64,000 bases of DNA from Pycnopodia helianthoides. Lineage: Eukaryota; Echinodermata; Asteroidea; Forcipulatida; Asteriidae. The stretch is from positions 3,430,001-3,494,000 of the forward strand of contig CM063258.1 of assembly GCA_032158295.1 (NCBI GenBank). The letters are read 5' to 3'. Below, in pieces: positions 13,001 through 28,000 of the stretch. Each line of letters starts with the position of its first letter. Within the stretch, counting starts at the first letter, position 1. The notes beneath the pieces are model-generated. The model did no database searches. It saw only the letters and a list, made by a program, of their open reading frames with translations, and was not told where the DNA came from. The translations under genes were made by a program, and so were the position numbers.

Positions 13001-16000
13001 AAAAAAACGTGATAAGCGCTTTGTGACACCTTTGGGTGCGATAAAGCACTATAAATAAACTGTGCATTATTATTATTATTATTGTCATTGTCAAGTAATA
13101 AACCCTTTAAATGCATTCTTGGTGTTTCGTTACAGTCAGCAATAGGAGCATCTGGTGCGGTTTGGACTTTGTATCGACCGCCTGTTGTTTCGCTGTCACT
13201 CTTTAACCAAAAAATGTTAAACAGACCATTTTCTCACACCCCCAGACGTGGCTAATTTTCCCGACACAATTTTTCCCCAGTAACACACTGCCTGGAGAAA
13301 TAATACGCGACAGAAATTATGGGCGGTGTGTTCTTTTTGTTTCAGAGATACAGATTTTTCCTGCGTGGGGAAAAAAAAAAATTATATTCCTTCTAGAAAT
13401 TCTACGTTTCAAATCGAAGTCTTCTTCTTCTCATTTCCGCCCCCCCCCCCCTTACAAAAGTCTGGCTGAGGAATAATACCCGACAGAAATTATGGGATGT
13501 TTTTTTTTTTTTTTTTTTTACAGAGATACAGATAGAAATAGAATGTTCTGAGTGGGGAACAAAATATATTCCTTCTAGAAATTTCAAATTAAAGTCTTCC
13601 TTTTTGTCATTTCCGCCCCCGTTACAAAGGTCTGACAGCCCTCCTCATTCCGAGTAGCTGCAGCTGAAATGTGGCATGGAATGGCTTACCTGAGGTTGTC
13701 AACCCTTGCGTTACCGAATTGTTCGGACATTTAAAGAACTGGGCCCAATTTCATGGAGCTGCTTAGGTAAACAATTTGATTAAGCACGAAAATAGCTTGC
13801 TTATTTTACACATGTTACTGGCCAAAATTTCATGCCTTATTTATTGCTTGTGACTGGTATTTAGCTGTTGTTTACTTAGCATAACAATTGAGTGTATAGT
13901 CTTGGCCGGTAGTCTGATTTTTCTAAGCAATGATTTTTTTGCTTAAGCAAAATTTTCTGCTTAAGCAGCTCCATGAAATTGGGCCCTGCTGGCAACCAAG
14001 CACACATTCTCACACAACAGAAAGAGCTTTCGTTTAGAGGCAATTTTTTTACAAACACCGTTATCTCCTTGTAGATATTGTTTTACAGCAAAATAAGCGA
14101 TACAAAAGTTCTTACTGATTAAATTCCCTTTCATGTAATCCAAAAAATAACTGAGATCGGCCAATAAATGTCAAAGCTCTTTGTCTTTCTTTCCTCAGTG
14201 TGATCTGTAATCTCAAACACTTTTTTGTACACAACCATACGGTGCCCCGTAGTGTTTTCCATTTCGGATCTTTCAACTCCAATTTGAAGAGATTGCACAA
14301 ACACCAACCTTATTTTATCATTATTGGAAAGATCTGACCTTTCTCTGTCTAATGATGGTAAGCCTGGGTATGGATGTTGAACATGGACAAAACTACAGCT
14401 TTATTACAAATGTCCTTTAGGCTCAGGCTTGAATGCTTTTTTTAGTGTAAGCTTGGTCGACTGAAGTCCCCAATGGGTAAGGAAAGGGTTAAGGAGGCTG
14501 TCACGGCTGACCCATTCAAAAATCGCCTAAAAACTCATCAATCCACTGTTATTAGTAATAACAATAATAATAATAATAATATTTAAAATTTGTATTGCGC
14601 CCCTTGCATACAAATGATCAAAATCCTGGTGCCCTCCATTTGTCACCATTTGTATATTTAATTCATGTATTGACAGATTGTCTAGTTGTGATAAACAAAC
14701 CAAAACCAAACCATAACACATGTTAAAATGCACAGAATCAAAGAAAAAGATTAAAGAAAAATGACTGGTCCCCAGGCCGTGCCCAAACCACAGTATGGGG
14801 ATGCGTCTGACCTGCCAACAGAGAACTGAAAAGACACTTATTACAATTACATATAGGCCTGTATCCCTGCTGGCACATCTTAGTTTTTGTTGGTATTTAA
14901 TTTTTGAAGCTTGCTGTTTTTCCTCCCTGACATGTCTTGAGTTTTCCTGTCTCTTTCTCTATCCCCCCCCCCCATTACGGACTTAGGGTCCATGCAGAAT
15001 AATCAACATTTAAAAATGTTGAACTTTTTTTTCTCAAAATTGTGGGTGCACGGGTGGGTCAAAAGAAATAATCGAAAATCAATTCAAACAATAGAATTGT
15101 TAGCAGTCAACCTTCCTTGTTTAGATAGCGACCTCTCTGCCATTGGGGGGGGGGAGATGGCAAGCTTGGTTCCATTTGTATTATTATTGTCAATTCAAGA
15201 TTTGTTTCAGGTTGAGTTGAATCAGGTCAAACATTGTCAAACGTTATCGCTGTTTGCAGCCACTATGGTTTTTTGATACTAGCTCGATTGAGGTGGCTAT
15301 GCAGGCGCGGTTCTAGAGCCACAATTTTCGGGGGGCTAGACCTTTTGCACGTGACGTCACCCTTTAACTTTCGCTACTGCTATTTCATTTTGGGAGTCGA
15401 AAAGCAACATTACAGTGCATTTTTTCATGAATTTGGCGCGTAATAAGTAGAAAGACACAATAACCATGCAACACATGATGCAGAACTGCGTGCAAATTAT
15501 TTTGACTCCAAAACGGTGGACAGAACAAAAGCTTGCAGTGGTGTAACGACTTTGATTGAGAATATTATCGGATGTTTACAGAGGGAAGAGTGAAATCATA
15601 TATGTAGCCGTGTGCAGTCAAGTTAAATGATGAGATCATGGGGCCACGAATTTTGTTTTGATGGTATTCGATAAAAGCATCATATAGAGAGGTTTTATTA
15701 ATGGACAATCAAAGAAAAATAATTGGACCGGAACGCAGTCATAATGTTCAAAAAGCTTACAAATTTGTTAGTTATGAAGATTCTCTCCGTGACGAGTGAG
15801 AACAATGTATCGAAAGGCAAACTTTAAAAACATTTGAGGCGTCAAGTATAGTTCTTTTTAGATAAATGGGGGGGGGGGAGGAAGGGCAGAAACCTCCGGA
15901 AGCCCGGCTGGACAGAATGGAGGGAGGGAGGGTGGTGAGAGAAAGTATATTATGTTGAATCACAGAGCATGGAGCAAATTAGTGATGTGTTAATTGAAGT

Positions 16001-19000
16001 GCGGAAAAATGGAAACTATTATCTCCAGAGGTAGACATCGAAGAATAAATAGGCAGAGAAACATTGTGTATCTAATGTCCCATGGCTCTGGTGTGGTCTC
16101 GTAATCAACCATCCTATGACTGTTTGTTGTTTAAGTTGGAGACAAAAGGTCTCTGTCTTTTGAAAAGTCAGTAGGCGATGTTTAAAAACAGACATTTTCT
16201 TTGATGTTTTCAAGCCTCCTTATACTAATAGAAAAAAGAAGGTTTTTAGGAAGGGAGGGGAGGGGGAGGTAAAGAGGTTAGAACTTACTCAAAAAGAACA
16301 TTTTTCCGGTGATAATATGTTAAGCCACTTGTGTTTTATCCAAACTGAGATTGGTTTTTACGTTCATGTAATACAAAACAAAACAAGGCGGGAGCGCGCG
16401 CCGGCGGAAACCGCAAATTCTAAACACCGCGCTTGTCTGATGTGAAACATTGAGCCGTACGTGTAGTCTGGGCCAAAACTATATCATATGTGAAAAGACC
16501 GTGCAAATCTATTCATTTCCAATTTTTAATGAAGATACAGTATTTTTAAGCATGTATCTTCTTCTTCTTTTTTTCCCTTGCATTTTGTTTTTTTTTCGGG
16601 GGGGACACACTTTTAGACGAACTGATTTTGCAGGATGCTTACTACCACTTCCATCTTTATAATAAGGCTTTCGATAAAAAATTACTCAATATCTTGTCCG
16701 AGTTATTACCACAGTGCCTTACCTTTAAATAACTGTGGCCATAGTGTCAGCCAGAGGGGTATCTGGGTCTCTTTTGGACCCCCTGTTTTAAATTTGGACA
16801 CCCTGTTGTTTCTGTCATTTACATGTAAATGAGTTGTAAGTAAACAATTTGGACACCCAGTTTTTAAACTTCCAGCAAATTTGGACACCCTTTCTTACCA
16901 AATCCTGGCGAAAACGTTGACTGTGGCCGCATACAATATTGATAGAATGTTTATCCAGATAAATTAAACACAACTAAATACATGTGGTGGACAGCTACAC
17001 TAACAGTGGAAATGAGCCGAATCCAGGTTATTATTCCAATTTCAACATGTTTGTGTTTATTTATGCAAAGAGTTCGGTCGACCATTATATCTTATGTCTT
17101 ATTCAACGATCCGATGCATAATTAATTTCCAAGGCTACTCCAATGAAACCACACAGTTCTGATTGCCAGCAAAAATTCAGGCCACGCAAGGTTGTTATGT
17201 GCAGACTTTTTCCAGACAGGGGCCCAATTTCATAGAGCTGCTTTAATTAAGCACAAAAGGTAGCTAAGCACAACAATATTATGCTTACCAGAATAAGGTT
17301 ACCAGCCCAAAAAAAACATGTCACATGTACAAATTGTGACTGGTATCTTGCTTATTTCTGCTGAGCAGAAAATTGTTAAGCAATATTTTCTGCTTAAGCA
17401 GCTCTAGGAACAAAATTGTTCACCGGAGCGCAGGCCTGAGGCCAGTGATTTTAGCATCGGGCCAGTAAACTCTTTGATTCAATATTTTTATGTTTCAGAA
17501 ACTATATTTGTGACCCGCTCTGTGAAAATGAGTCCGATGTCGCCAAATGCATTATTGTTTAATGGACGTTTCAATGTGGAAAGTACAACCAAAAAAAAAA
17601 AAAATTATTATTATATTTTTGTTAAGGCATGGTAAACTTTCAGAACACTCAATTTTAGTCAATAAAGCTACGAAAACAACAATTTTGTGATCATACTTTA
17701 GTCTAATTTGTGTCCTTTTGCTTATATGTAGAGCGAAATGGTAATTTTAAACATCAATTTACTTGTAATTCGTTTTCAACAAAAAATAATATATTGGCTA
17801 ATTTCATACGGGAGTAACTCAGCAACGCAATACACCCCAGAGCTTAGACATTATACCAAATTACTGCTGTTGGTATGTCCTTTCCAGCCATGCATATAAT
17901 CCAATTCTTTAAATTGTCAACATCAGACTCATTTTCACAGAGCGGGTCACATTTAAAGGCAGGTTCCTGCAGGGTGTACTTTTGGTAATTACTCCACAAG
18001 TTATTGACCATACAAACTCACTTGGTAAAGAGCACTGGTTAGCTGTTGATATTATAAAACATTGTTATGTACGACCCTCTTTGAAGTAATATAGTTTTAA
18101 AGAAAGACGTAATTGTTCACCCCAAAATTTGAAGAACAAAAATTTAATCTGAGAAAGGCTTCAGGCATGAAGCCTTACTCAGGCATCTGAAAGCACACAA
18201 TATTATGCAACAAGGGTGTTTTCACCCCATTATTTTCTTGCAACTTTGGTGATCGATTGAGCTCAAATTTTCACAGGTTTGTTATTTCATGCATAATGTG
18301 CACAGCCACAATCATGGGTACACAATCTTGTGTTGTCCATGTTATGAACAACAGTTTGAAAACCAGTGATGTAACAGTTATCTCAATGATGTTTGTAAAT
18401 TAATTAACTGTGAATGAAGAGTAGAAAGTACTTGAGTTTGTCAAATACAAGATCTGAAAAGAGTTACTCAATATTTATGTGTCGTTCATTTGGTGTCTTT
18501 GTAACAAAAAGTGTACCCATGATTGTGGCTGTGCACATATGTTGGGATGCACCAAGTGAGGATACTAGTCTTTGACATTCGACACAAGTAGATCCTGCCT
18601 TTAACTGTTGACTTTGAGTCTGATATCCTTCAATTCTGTTTAGGATCAGAGTTTATAAACCGATAAGACAAACAAAGAGAGTTCAAGCGCTGAAACCGTG
18701 AAACTGCTTTCTTATCTTGATTCTGGTCTCGTAAACAAAATTGTGATCCAGTAAAAATTCTGAGTTACAATCCCTGCCTTCTTGTAAATCCCCCCAACCC
18801 GAATTCTAGCCCTGCTACTTTTGTTAAAATAATTTTGTGTATACTTTGTTTATGAAATATCGCCTAAATCACAAGGCCAAGTTTTGCACATGCTGCAAAC
18901 ACTTCCAAGCCCGACACAATCCACTTTGAAAACGTGCTCGTGTAAGTTGGCAAACATTGGCGCTGTTCGGCTGAGTGGAACGCACCCCCCCCCCCCCCCC

Positions 19001-22000
19001 CCCCCCCGCTCAAATTATATTTCCACTCAGATTGTGCAACCTGCCAGTATTCAATGTACAAGAATAAATAAATGGTTGTTTACTCAATGTTTTTTTCCAA
19101 AATAAAGTTGAAGACAAGTGCAAACTGAAGGACACCGTAAGGCGTTAACCGTTGAGCACAGCCACTAGCTCATACTCCACACAACGGCTGGCTGAGCAAT
19201 TGAATGCATTAATTGTTCCCACTATTTGTTAAAGGAACATTACAGAATTGGTTGTTGCTAACAAAACAGTTGCTGGCGGTGTAAGCACTTTATGTAATCC
19301 ACCATATACATAAACTGACAAACATGTAGAAGTTTGAGATCGAACGGCCATCTGGGTCACGAGGAAATAGTGAAAAAAACCGATTACACATTTGCATGAA
19401 ATCATGTAGATTCAACAAATGAATAAAACGCTCACTGAGCGATAAACTCCAATCGGAAAATTAGTTTATTCATTTCTCATCAAATATTGCATTTCAGACA
19501 GAAATATTTCAAGGGATGTTTTCTACTATCATCATCATAAGACCGTGTAAGTTTTATGTACATCTGTGATCAAAAGTATATTTTACAAGTTTTTTTCTTA
19601 CCAATTCTGTAATGTTCCTTTAATACAACAGTATGTGCAATTCATTTTGGGTTTTTATAAAAAAAAAAAATACCAAACAACAAAGTCCGAAGACTAAATA
19701 TATTCAGACATCAAAAATAAGTAATAAAAATTAAAATAAAATAGAGATAAAACAATGGGGAAACTATAGAGGTTGAACAAATAAAAATCAAGATGAAGCT
19801 GGGGACAAAAATTAAAAAGGGATGAACTAACACAGGATTAAGTACAATGTGGAGGCTGAGTTTAAAAGGCTAAACATACAAGGAATAGAGGACTGTTTAT
19901 ATCTGGAAGTTCTGGTTTTGGAAAAAAAATAGTTGCTGAGAATTTCAGAGGTTACGACCTGGGGCAAATTTAACGGTAAACAAGTTTTTGTGCTTACTGA
20001 AGCAGAAAAAAATTGATTAAGCGTAAGCGTAGTTCACAGGATAAGAAGAAAATTGGGCAGCATTTTTTAGCTGGCGCGTTCACCATGGATGTGCATTGGT
20101 ACGCCAATCATTTTAACACAGTAAGCACTGGAAGGTTAGCATGCCTTTTTCAATCGCTTATGGTTAGCAGCGCTATGAAATGGAAATTGCACAGTAAGCA
20201 CAAACTCAGCCGTTAAGCAGCTGTATGAAGTTGGGCTCTGATGCTGTTTGTCTAGTTAGTGGAAAGAGGTGGCATATTATCTGAAATGTGGTATTTTCAA
20301 CAACTGTAAAAAAAAAATAAAGTAACAACATTTGGCAAAATAATTTTTCAGAAACCTAAAAGGCGTTTATTTGTTTGTTTCAATTTGAAAGCTTTTTAAA
20401 TATAAAGTTCATACCTGTACCAATCCTCTGGAGAAATATTTATGTGTGAAATACATGTATAGTCAAAGTCGGCGCTTTTACCAACTGAGCTATCTAACCC
20501 TATGTTGGCGGTCTCCCTATTTTGTCAATATCTTTGTTCAGGGGGTGCCAGTCAGAAGTCATGCAACTGTTAAATTAAATGTCAAGTAATGAACCACAAG
20601 GGAAACTGACTGGGTAAATTTAAAAAAAAAGTCAAATCCCCTCAAGGTGATCCCGTGGTTGCTGCTTCCCAGGTTGTATCGTAAACTTGGGTGTGATCCC
20701 TGGCTACACGGCAGTTAACGGTTGCATGACTTCTGACTGGCACCCCCGAACAAAGATTTTGTCAAAATAGGGAGACCGCCAACATATGGCTAGACAGCTC
20801 AGTTGGTAAAAGCGCCAGTACGTTAATTCGGAGGTCGTTGGTTCAAATCCCACTCTAGTCAATTTTTCTTTGTTCAACCCCAAACCAATGTTTTACACTA
20901 TCAGCAGCTCTCAGGTGCTTCTTAACCAAGTCATCTTTTATGGTAATATATATTTCTTGAGTAACTACCAAAAGTAACCACTGGATTTAAGAAAATAGTA
21001 TTCATTGCTTATTTTGATTGTTGCAATTGACAAAAGCCAAATGTGAACACAAACCGTTGTTTTCACTAAAAACACAGCAACAGCAGGCCTCGAATTTCGC
21101 CTTGGCACCACAGCAATTGCTGTGGGTGCCCTTAAACACCTACAATACAAATTCAAATTTTCCTCATTGGGTGCCCTTCATTTGGGGGGAAATTGCCGTG
21201 CCCTTTTGAAAACGAAATTCGAGGCCTGCAATAGAATATATGATAATAGTTTCACAGGTTGGTTTTGTAGATTGAAAACTAGAGGATGGGAATCAATTTA
21301 CTCCCCTGAACAAACAATATTTCCTCTTAAAAAGGTAATGTAACACTTTGGTAATGGCCCAAAATGTTTTTTTAAAAGAAAGCTTCCTCGTTGTAAAGAT
21401 TGTGAATGGTAAAAAGCAGCATCCAGCGAAATCGTTTCATCTGAAACGCCGCCGTTGATTAGAAATCAATCAAAGAATGTCGAAGAATTTTTAATCTTCA
21501 CATTTCCACGGTGTCCGTTTGCGAATGCTGCAGCCGGAGATGCGGTTGGTAACCCGCGTCACCTCGCTAAACTTGGACGGGTTCCATGTTCTTAATGAAA
21601 ATACCGTGACAATTTTGTTTTCTGTGTGTTTTCTCAACAAGTACATGTAGACACTGTATTCAGCTGAAACTTTAACGGGTGACTTTTCTCGTATTTTTCT
21701 TGAGAAATTTGCCTATAAACCAGCACTACGCTGACAAAAGCCAATTTATGACCCTGGTTCCTTTAAAGGAACATTACAGAATTGGTAAGAAAAAAACTTG
21801 CAAAATATACTTTTTGATCACAGATTTACATAAAACTTACACGGTCTAATGATGATGATAGTAGAAAACATCCCTTGAAATATTTCTGTCCGAAATGCCA
21901 TATTTGATGAGAAATGAATAAACTAATTTTCCGATTGGAGTTTATCGCTCAGTGAGTGTTTTATTCATTTGTTGAGTCTATATGATTTCATGCAAATCTG

Positions 22001-25000
22001 TAATCGGTTTTCCACTATTTTCTCGTGACCCAGATGGCCGATCGATCTCAAACTTCTACAGGTTTGTCAGTTTATGTATATGGTGGATTACATAAAGTGC
22101 TACACTGCCAGCTACTGTTTTGTTAGCAAAACCAATTCTGTAATGTTCCTTTAACGTGGACTGAACAGTTTTTCACAATACTTTCTTTGTCCCGATTATG
22201 AAGGCAGATTAAGGTTCTGACCCTTAGATTTGTTGAAACTGTGGGAGAGCTACCTATGAAGGGACCCACTCACCACAAACAAAAAACCTGAGTAAGCTTG
22301 AGCCTAGTCTTGATTCAAGACACTCGCGTCGGTTATTATCTAGAAAGCTCTACTCCCATTGTTAATTTCCGTGGCCGATACAGTTTCCGATAGAGGGCGC
22401 TATCAATCACAAACCGCTATCGCACAGAGAACCGCTATCACAGGCAAACTTACTTGATAGCATTTGAGCGCGCGCCCTCTTGTGGTGATGGATTGTGGGA
22501 AAACATAAATAACAGGAGTGTCTTGAAACAAGACTAGCTTGAACCCCCAAAACACCCCTTAATCCAAACATCTAGACTACAGTGTCGCTTTTGTATTGAG
22601 ATTATAGTTTAAGTTCTCAAACAGTCGGAGCTTTTCACTTTATAGTAGCCTTTATCTCTACCACCCTCCACCCCTGCTGCCCTGAAATTATTTGAATCTG
22701 ACTAGGGTCCAATCTCATTATAAGCCTGTAAGCGGACGTTTTCTGCTTACCTGGCGCACCTGTTGGCCAATTTTGTTCATTTCATTACCGCAGGTTACAG
22801 GTGAGCCAAGCAAAGCACGCCAGTAATTGTTGTACAGCAGATGAGCTATGTTGCAACGATGCAAATACATCGTGAATGTGCACATGTGCTGTCCAATCTC
22901 TTTAATTGCTTCTGCCATGCACTTTCTCTTTTAAAGTGGGCCTACAAGGCCAAATCAAGTTTTAAGATGAACTCATTTTCCAATAGATAGAGTCCTCGTG
23001 TATAAGTGGGGAAAAAATTACAAGTCTCTAATAACCTCATGTTAAAATGCTGTAAAAAAAAAAATAATAATTTTATGTGATTCACTTCCAGACAGAAATT
23101 TGAAACGTGACTTCATCGGACATTTAGAAATCCAATGGGTCTGTACATTCCAAAGAGGAAATTTCTGCACCAGTCGTCTGCTCAAATCCAATGCCCTTTT
23201 GATTGAATATCATCAGAATTCAGGAATGAACTGAAAATTCTCTGTACAAAAAATGTACAGACCGTATACTTGAAATGTGACGTCATCAAACGTTTTTGGA
23301 TTGTGACAAAAATTGCTCTTGAAGGATATCAAACAAAGTGCCATTTTACACTTTTTTTTTAAAGTAAAGTCAAACACTCGTTAATTTAGCCCCATTTTCA
23401 AGAGGACCTTATCTGTTGGAAAATGAGTCAACCACAAATCAGAATTTGACCTTGGAGCCCCTCTTTAAAAGCACTTTTTCTGCTATTACTGCAAGCGAAA
23501 AACTGTGCTCGCCACCGTAAACAGCTTGATGCAATTGGGACCAGGGCTTGATTTCAAAAAGTGTTAAGATTCAATATGTATCGTCATGAGGTAGCTGATG
23601 ACTTAATCTACAACAAAATCTGTATGTTTGGCGTTGCCCTAAAAAATGTTGCCAATGCTGTGAGAAAAAAGTTTCAAAAAGCCGATGATGAAATTCTCAG
23701 GCATGCAACTGTAGCTTCACCAAAAAAAGAGGAAATTACAAAATTTCAATGATTTTGTACAGTATTTTTCAATTTTGAATGGTAAAACTGAGAATAAAAA
23801 AAGAGGAATCAGCTGATCCGAGGAAAAGTTGCATGCCTGAATTCTCCTTTACCATGTTTACATCAGACATCACAAATATGAGTTAATAATAATGATATTA
23901 ATGACATTTTTTTGTATCCAGTGCTATACAAGGTTTTAGCCAGGATTTGGTAAAAGGGTGTCAAAAATATGCTGGAAATTTAAAAAACTGGGTGTCCAAA
24001 TTGTTCACTTACAATACATTTATTTACAGATGTAAATGACAGATAAAATAGGGTGTCCAAATTTAAAACAGTGTGTCCAAAAGACACCCAGACACCCCTC
24101 TGGCTAACACTATGGACTGCTACACATGTATCTACAGGCGTGTCAAATCGCTTATTATGTTGTTGTTTTTAAAGGGACATTACAGAATTGGTAAGAAAAA
24201 AACTTGTAAAATATACTTTTTGATCACAGATTTAAATAAAACTTACACGGTCTAATGATGATGATAGTAGAAATCATCCCTTGAAATATTTCTGTCTGAA
24301 ATGCCATATTTGGTGAGAAATGAATAAACTAATTTTCGATTGGAGTTTATCGCTCAGTGAGCGTTTTATTCATTTGTTGAATCTATATGATTTCATGCAA
24401 ATGTGTAATCGGTTTTTCACCATTTTCTCGTGACTCAGATGGCCGATCGATTTCAAACTTCTACAGGTTTGTCAGTTTATGTATATGGTGGATTACATAA
24501 AGTGCTTACACTGCCAGCAACTGTTTTGTTAGCAAAAACCAATTCTGTAATGTTCCTTTAAGACAGGTATGCCAAGTTTTTGATATACGAGGCCTGATTT
24601 ATATAGCACCTTCTTATTTCTGAAAACATGGGCAATGATACCTGTTCCAAATGAGGGCGACTGGGAACCCTTGTTTGGGTTCATAGATTGGGATTGGAGA
24701 GGGGAGGGTTTTCAAGGCGTTGCGGCACAATCTGCAGCCAACTATGCCGGAAACAACGGGGCAAACCCCTTCTCTTAGCGATAGGTGTGACTGGGTTCTT
24801 TTGCGCGTGTTCATTAATACACCACACAAATGGACCTACGGCTTTACGTCCCATCTGAAGGACGAAGCAACGGTTGAGTGTCTCGCTTAGAGGCTCAAGT
24901 GTCAACACCAGGAAACGAACCCACACTCTGCTGATCAGAAACACCAGAGCTTGAGTACGATGTGCATGACCGCTAGGCCACAACGCGCCACTGTCAATAT

Positions 25001-28000
25001 TTATTGTTGGGGGGGGAGGCACACATTTTTACAACATCGGTGCCGTTCGTGTGTATTAGAACCAAAAGAATAATTCAAAGCATATAAAAATAATAAATTG
25101 GGTGAAATAAAATTAATAAAAATGCATACAAATCTTTTCATCATGAAAATATTTCTCTGTGAAAAAAAGGTAATCACAACGAAACTTTAGGAAAATGCAT
25201 TGGCAAGTACTATTTTTTTAAGCAAGTTTAAAGGAACATTACAGAATTGGTTTTTGCTAACAAAACAGTTGCTGACAGTGTAAGCACTTTATGTAATCCA
25301 CCGTATACATAAACTGACAAACCTGTAGAAGTTTAAGATTGATCGGCCATCTGGGTCACGAGAAAATAGTGAAAAACTGATTACACATTTGCATGAAATC
25401 ATATAGATTAAAAAAATGAATAAAACGCTCTTTGAGCGATAAACTCCAATCGGAAAATTAGTTTATTCATTTCTCATCAAATATGGCATTTCAGACCGAA
25501 ATATTTAAAGGAATGTTTTCTACTATCATCATCATTAGACCGTGTAGTTTTATGTAAATCTGTGATCAAAAAGTATATTTCATTTTTTTCCTTCTTACCA
25601 ATTCTGTAATGTTCCTTTAAGCAAGTTAAAATTTTTACAAGACACTCTCTCTGCAGAAAGCCATTTCGGTTTCAGTTTTTAATACAATAATTAGGATAGA
25701 GATAACCGTGGTAGTCTGACAGATAAAACAAGGAAGGTAGTAGTAGCCCTTAAAGACTAAACTATTTACATAAAAAAAAACTGCATGATTTTTTCGTAGC
25801 AACAACTACTCCAAGATTGCATCTGATGAAGTAGTTATTGCTATGACAGATCATGCAGTTTTTTAAAGTAATTAGTTAGTCTTTAAGTGCTACCACTATC
25901 TTCCTTGTAATACAATAATGATCACAGCTAAGTAAATTGTTCTTTTTTGGGGGGGGGGCAAGGATTCTCAAGTTGGCCATCAATAAAATCAATAAAATAA
26001 AAACAAATAAAAAATAGTTTTGCTGGTTTGCTTCTATTCTATTCTTAACTAACCCAGGCACTGGACACTATTGGTAATTACTAAAAATAATTGTAAGCAT
26101 AAAAACTTACTTGGTAACGAGCATTGGAGAGCTGTTGATAGTATAAAACATTGTGAGAAACAGCTCCCTCTGAAGTAACGTAGTTTTTGAGAAAGAAGTA
26201 ATTTCTCAGTAAAATATTTGAATTGATTGTGAGACCTCACGCGTGAGGTCTCGAAATCAAGCATCTGAAAGCACACAACTTCGTGTGACAAGGGTGTTTT
26301 TTTCTTCCATTATTATCTCGCAACTTCGACGACCAATTGAGTTCAAATTTTCACAGGTTTGTTATTTTGTGCATATGTTGAGACACACTAAGTGAGAAGA
26401 CTGGTCTTTGACAATTACCAAAGGTGTCCAGTGTCTTTAAAGAGGAACACCAAGGTAAAATTTGCTGTTGTGATTCACTATTTTTCCTATAGATTAAATC
26501 CCTATGAAATGTTTTAAATTTGACAAGCACTAAGAGAAGATCTCATTTTATATAAGGCCAAGTAAAAAAGAATACCAGTTGTTCGTCCAGGTTTTTTCAA
26601 AAAGAGGAGGATGAGGGCCTTTTTATTTTTTATTTTTTATTTCTTTCAAAGGTGGCCGCCAGGCATTTTAATTCAAACTGGCCACCAATTCTTCAGTTTA
26701 ACGTCACCACTTACTTTCTGTAGTTACAAGTTCTAAAGAAAATGTGTCTTTTTGAAGAAAAAAAAAGTAAAATAAAAAATAATAACAAAAAGGATGCGGC
26801 CCCAAAAAAGGATGAGGGCGGTGACGACCAACTGGTATTTTTTTTTTATTTGGCAAAATTTCCACAAAATATTACGATTTCTGTCAGACTGAAAGGAAAC
26901 ATTTGAAGAGAAAAAAACACGAGACCGCCGGACTTGTCCAGACATGAATTTACTGGCCCGATGCTAACAAATCACTGGCCTCGGGCCTGCGGGCCTGCGG
27001 TCCAGGGTATTGAATTTGAGGCCCTCGCCTGCTTAGTACATGTAATGCCTCTTGTAGTGTAGGCCATGGATGGCAAACTGTACTTGTGTAATGCGTCTTC
27101 AAAAACACATGAAAGAGTACAAAAAATACATTATGGGCGAGTGTCATAATGTGTACATGTACAATGTACAATGTAAGCACACACCTATGGATGGTTTACA
27201 CAGTGGACGCATGTCCTTAAAAAAAGATAACCGCTACAGACAGCCTTGTGTGTACAAATGCTTCTGACTGTCTACAAGTCAATAAGCAGTGTACAGCTCT
27301 CAGTCTCCGTCAGTATGCACAATAAATTGCCAGAGATTGACGCCTGACATTTAAAAGGGGCAGGGACATGTTTAGCAGGGTGGGGGGAGGGGGGGAAAGG
27401 TCCCAGCTGCCCAGGAGATGTTGACATATATATAACATATGAGAAATAAAATTGTGTTTAATTGCAGTGTGGAATGCTGGGACAGTTTCATTGATTAATT
27501 GAACGAAGACGGTTGTCACGGCGGTAATTCAACATGGCTGTTGAATTGAAAAAAGTGAAACCGTTGAACTGTTGTGCTGTTTTAACATGTTATACCAGAG
27601 CTGCCAACGTTTGCATCTTGCAATCGGGGACAATTTGAGCAACAATCATTCACTCTCGTTCCCGAAAGGCTCATTAAGAATCACCTTACCTCCGCATCAC
27701 TGATTTGACTGATTAAAAAAGGACTATAGTACCAAATCACATGAATCGTTAAAACCCATCAATTATCAAAAAGTTCCATTCAGCAAATTACATTCAACAT
27801 TAATAGGAAATTGCACACAACTAAATATAAATTATTAATAATTTATATGGGTTTTGAGGCATTGCATGGTGGAGGTATCAATATATATTCGGTTTGCGGT
27901 AACACCATGTGTAAAAATATCTACTTGCTGTGTAGATTTGTTCTTTAGAGAACTTGTCTTGCTATTTATTCTACTACCGCGGAGTAGATTTTCGGAATTC

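Noticed and set aside
14112..14300. 62-codon minus-strand ORF (LELKDPKWKTLRGTVWLC)
   Set aside because: Looks somewhat protein-like but has no recognisable family, no clear acceptor or donor, and does not fit ABCA2 order.
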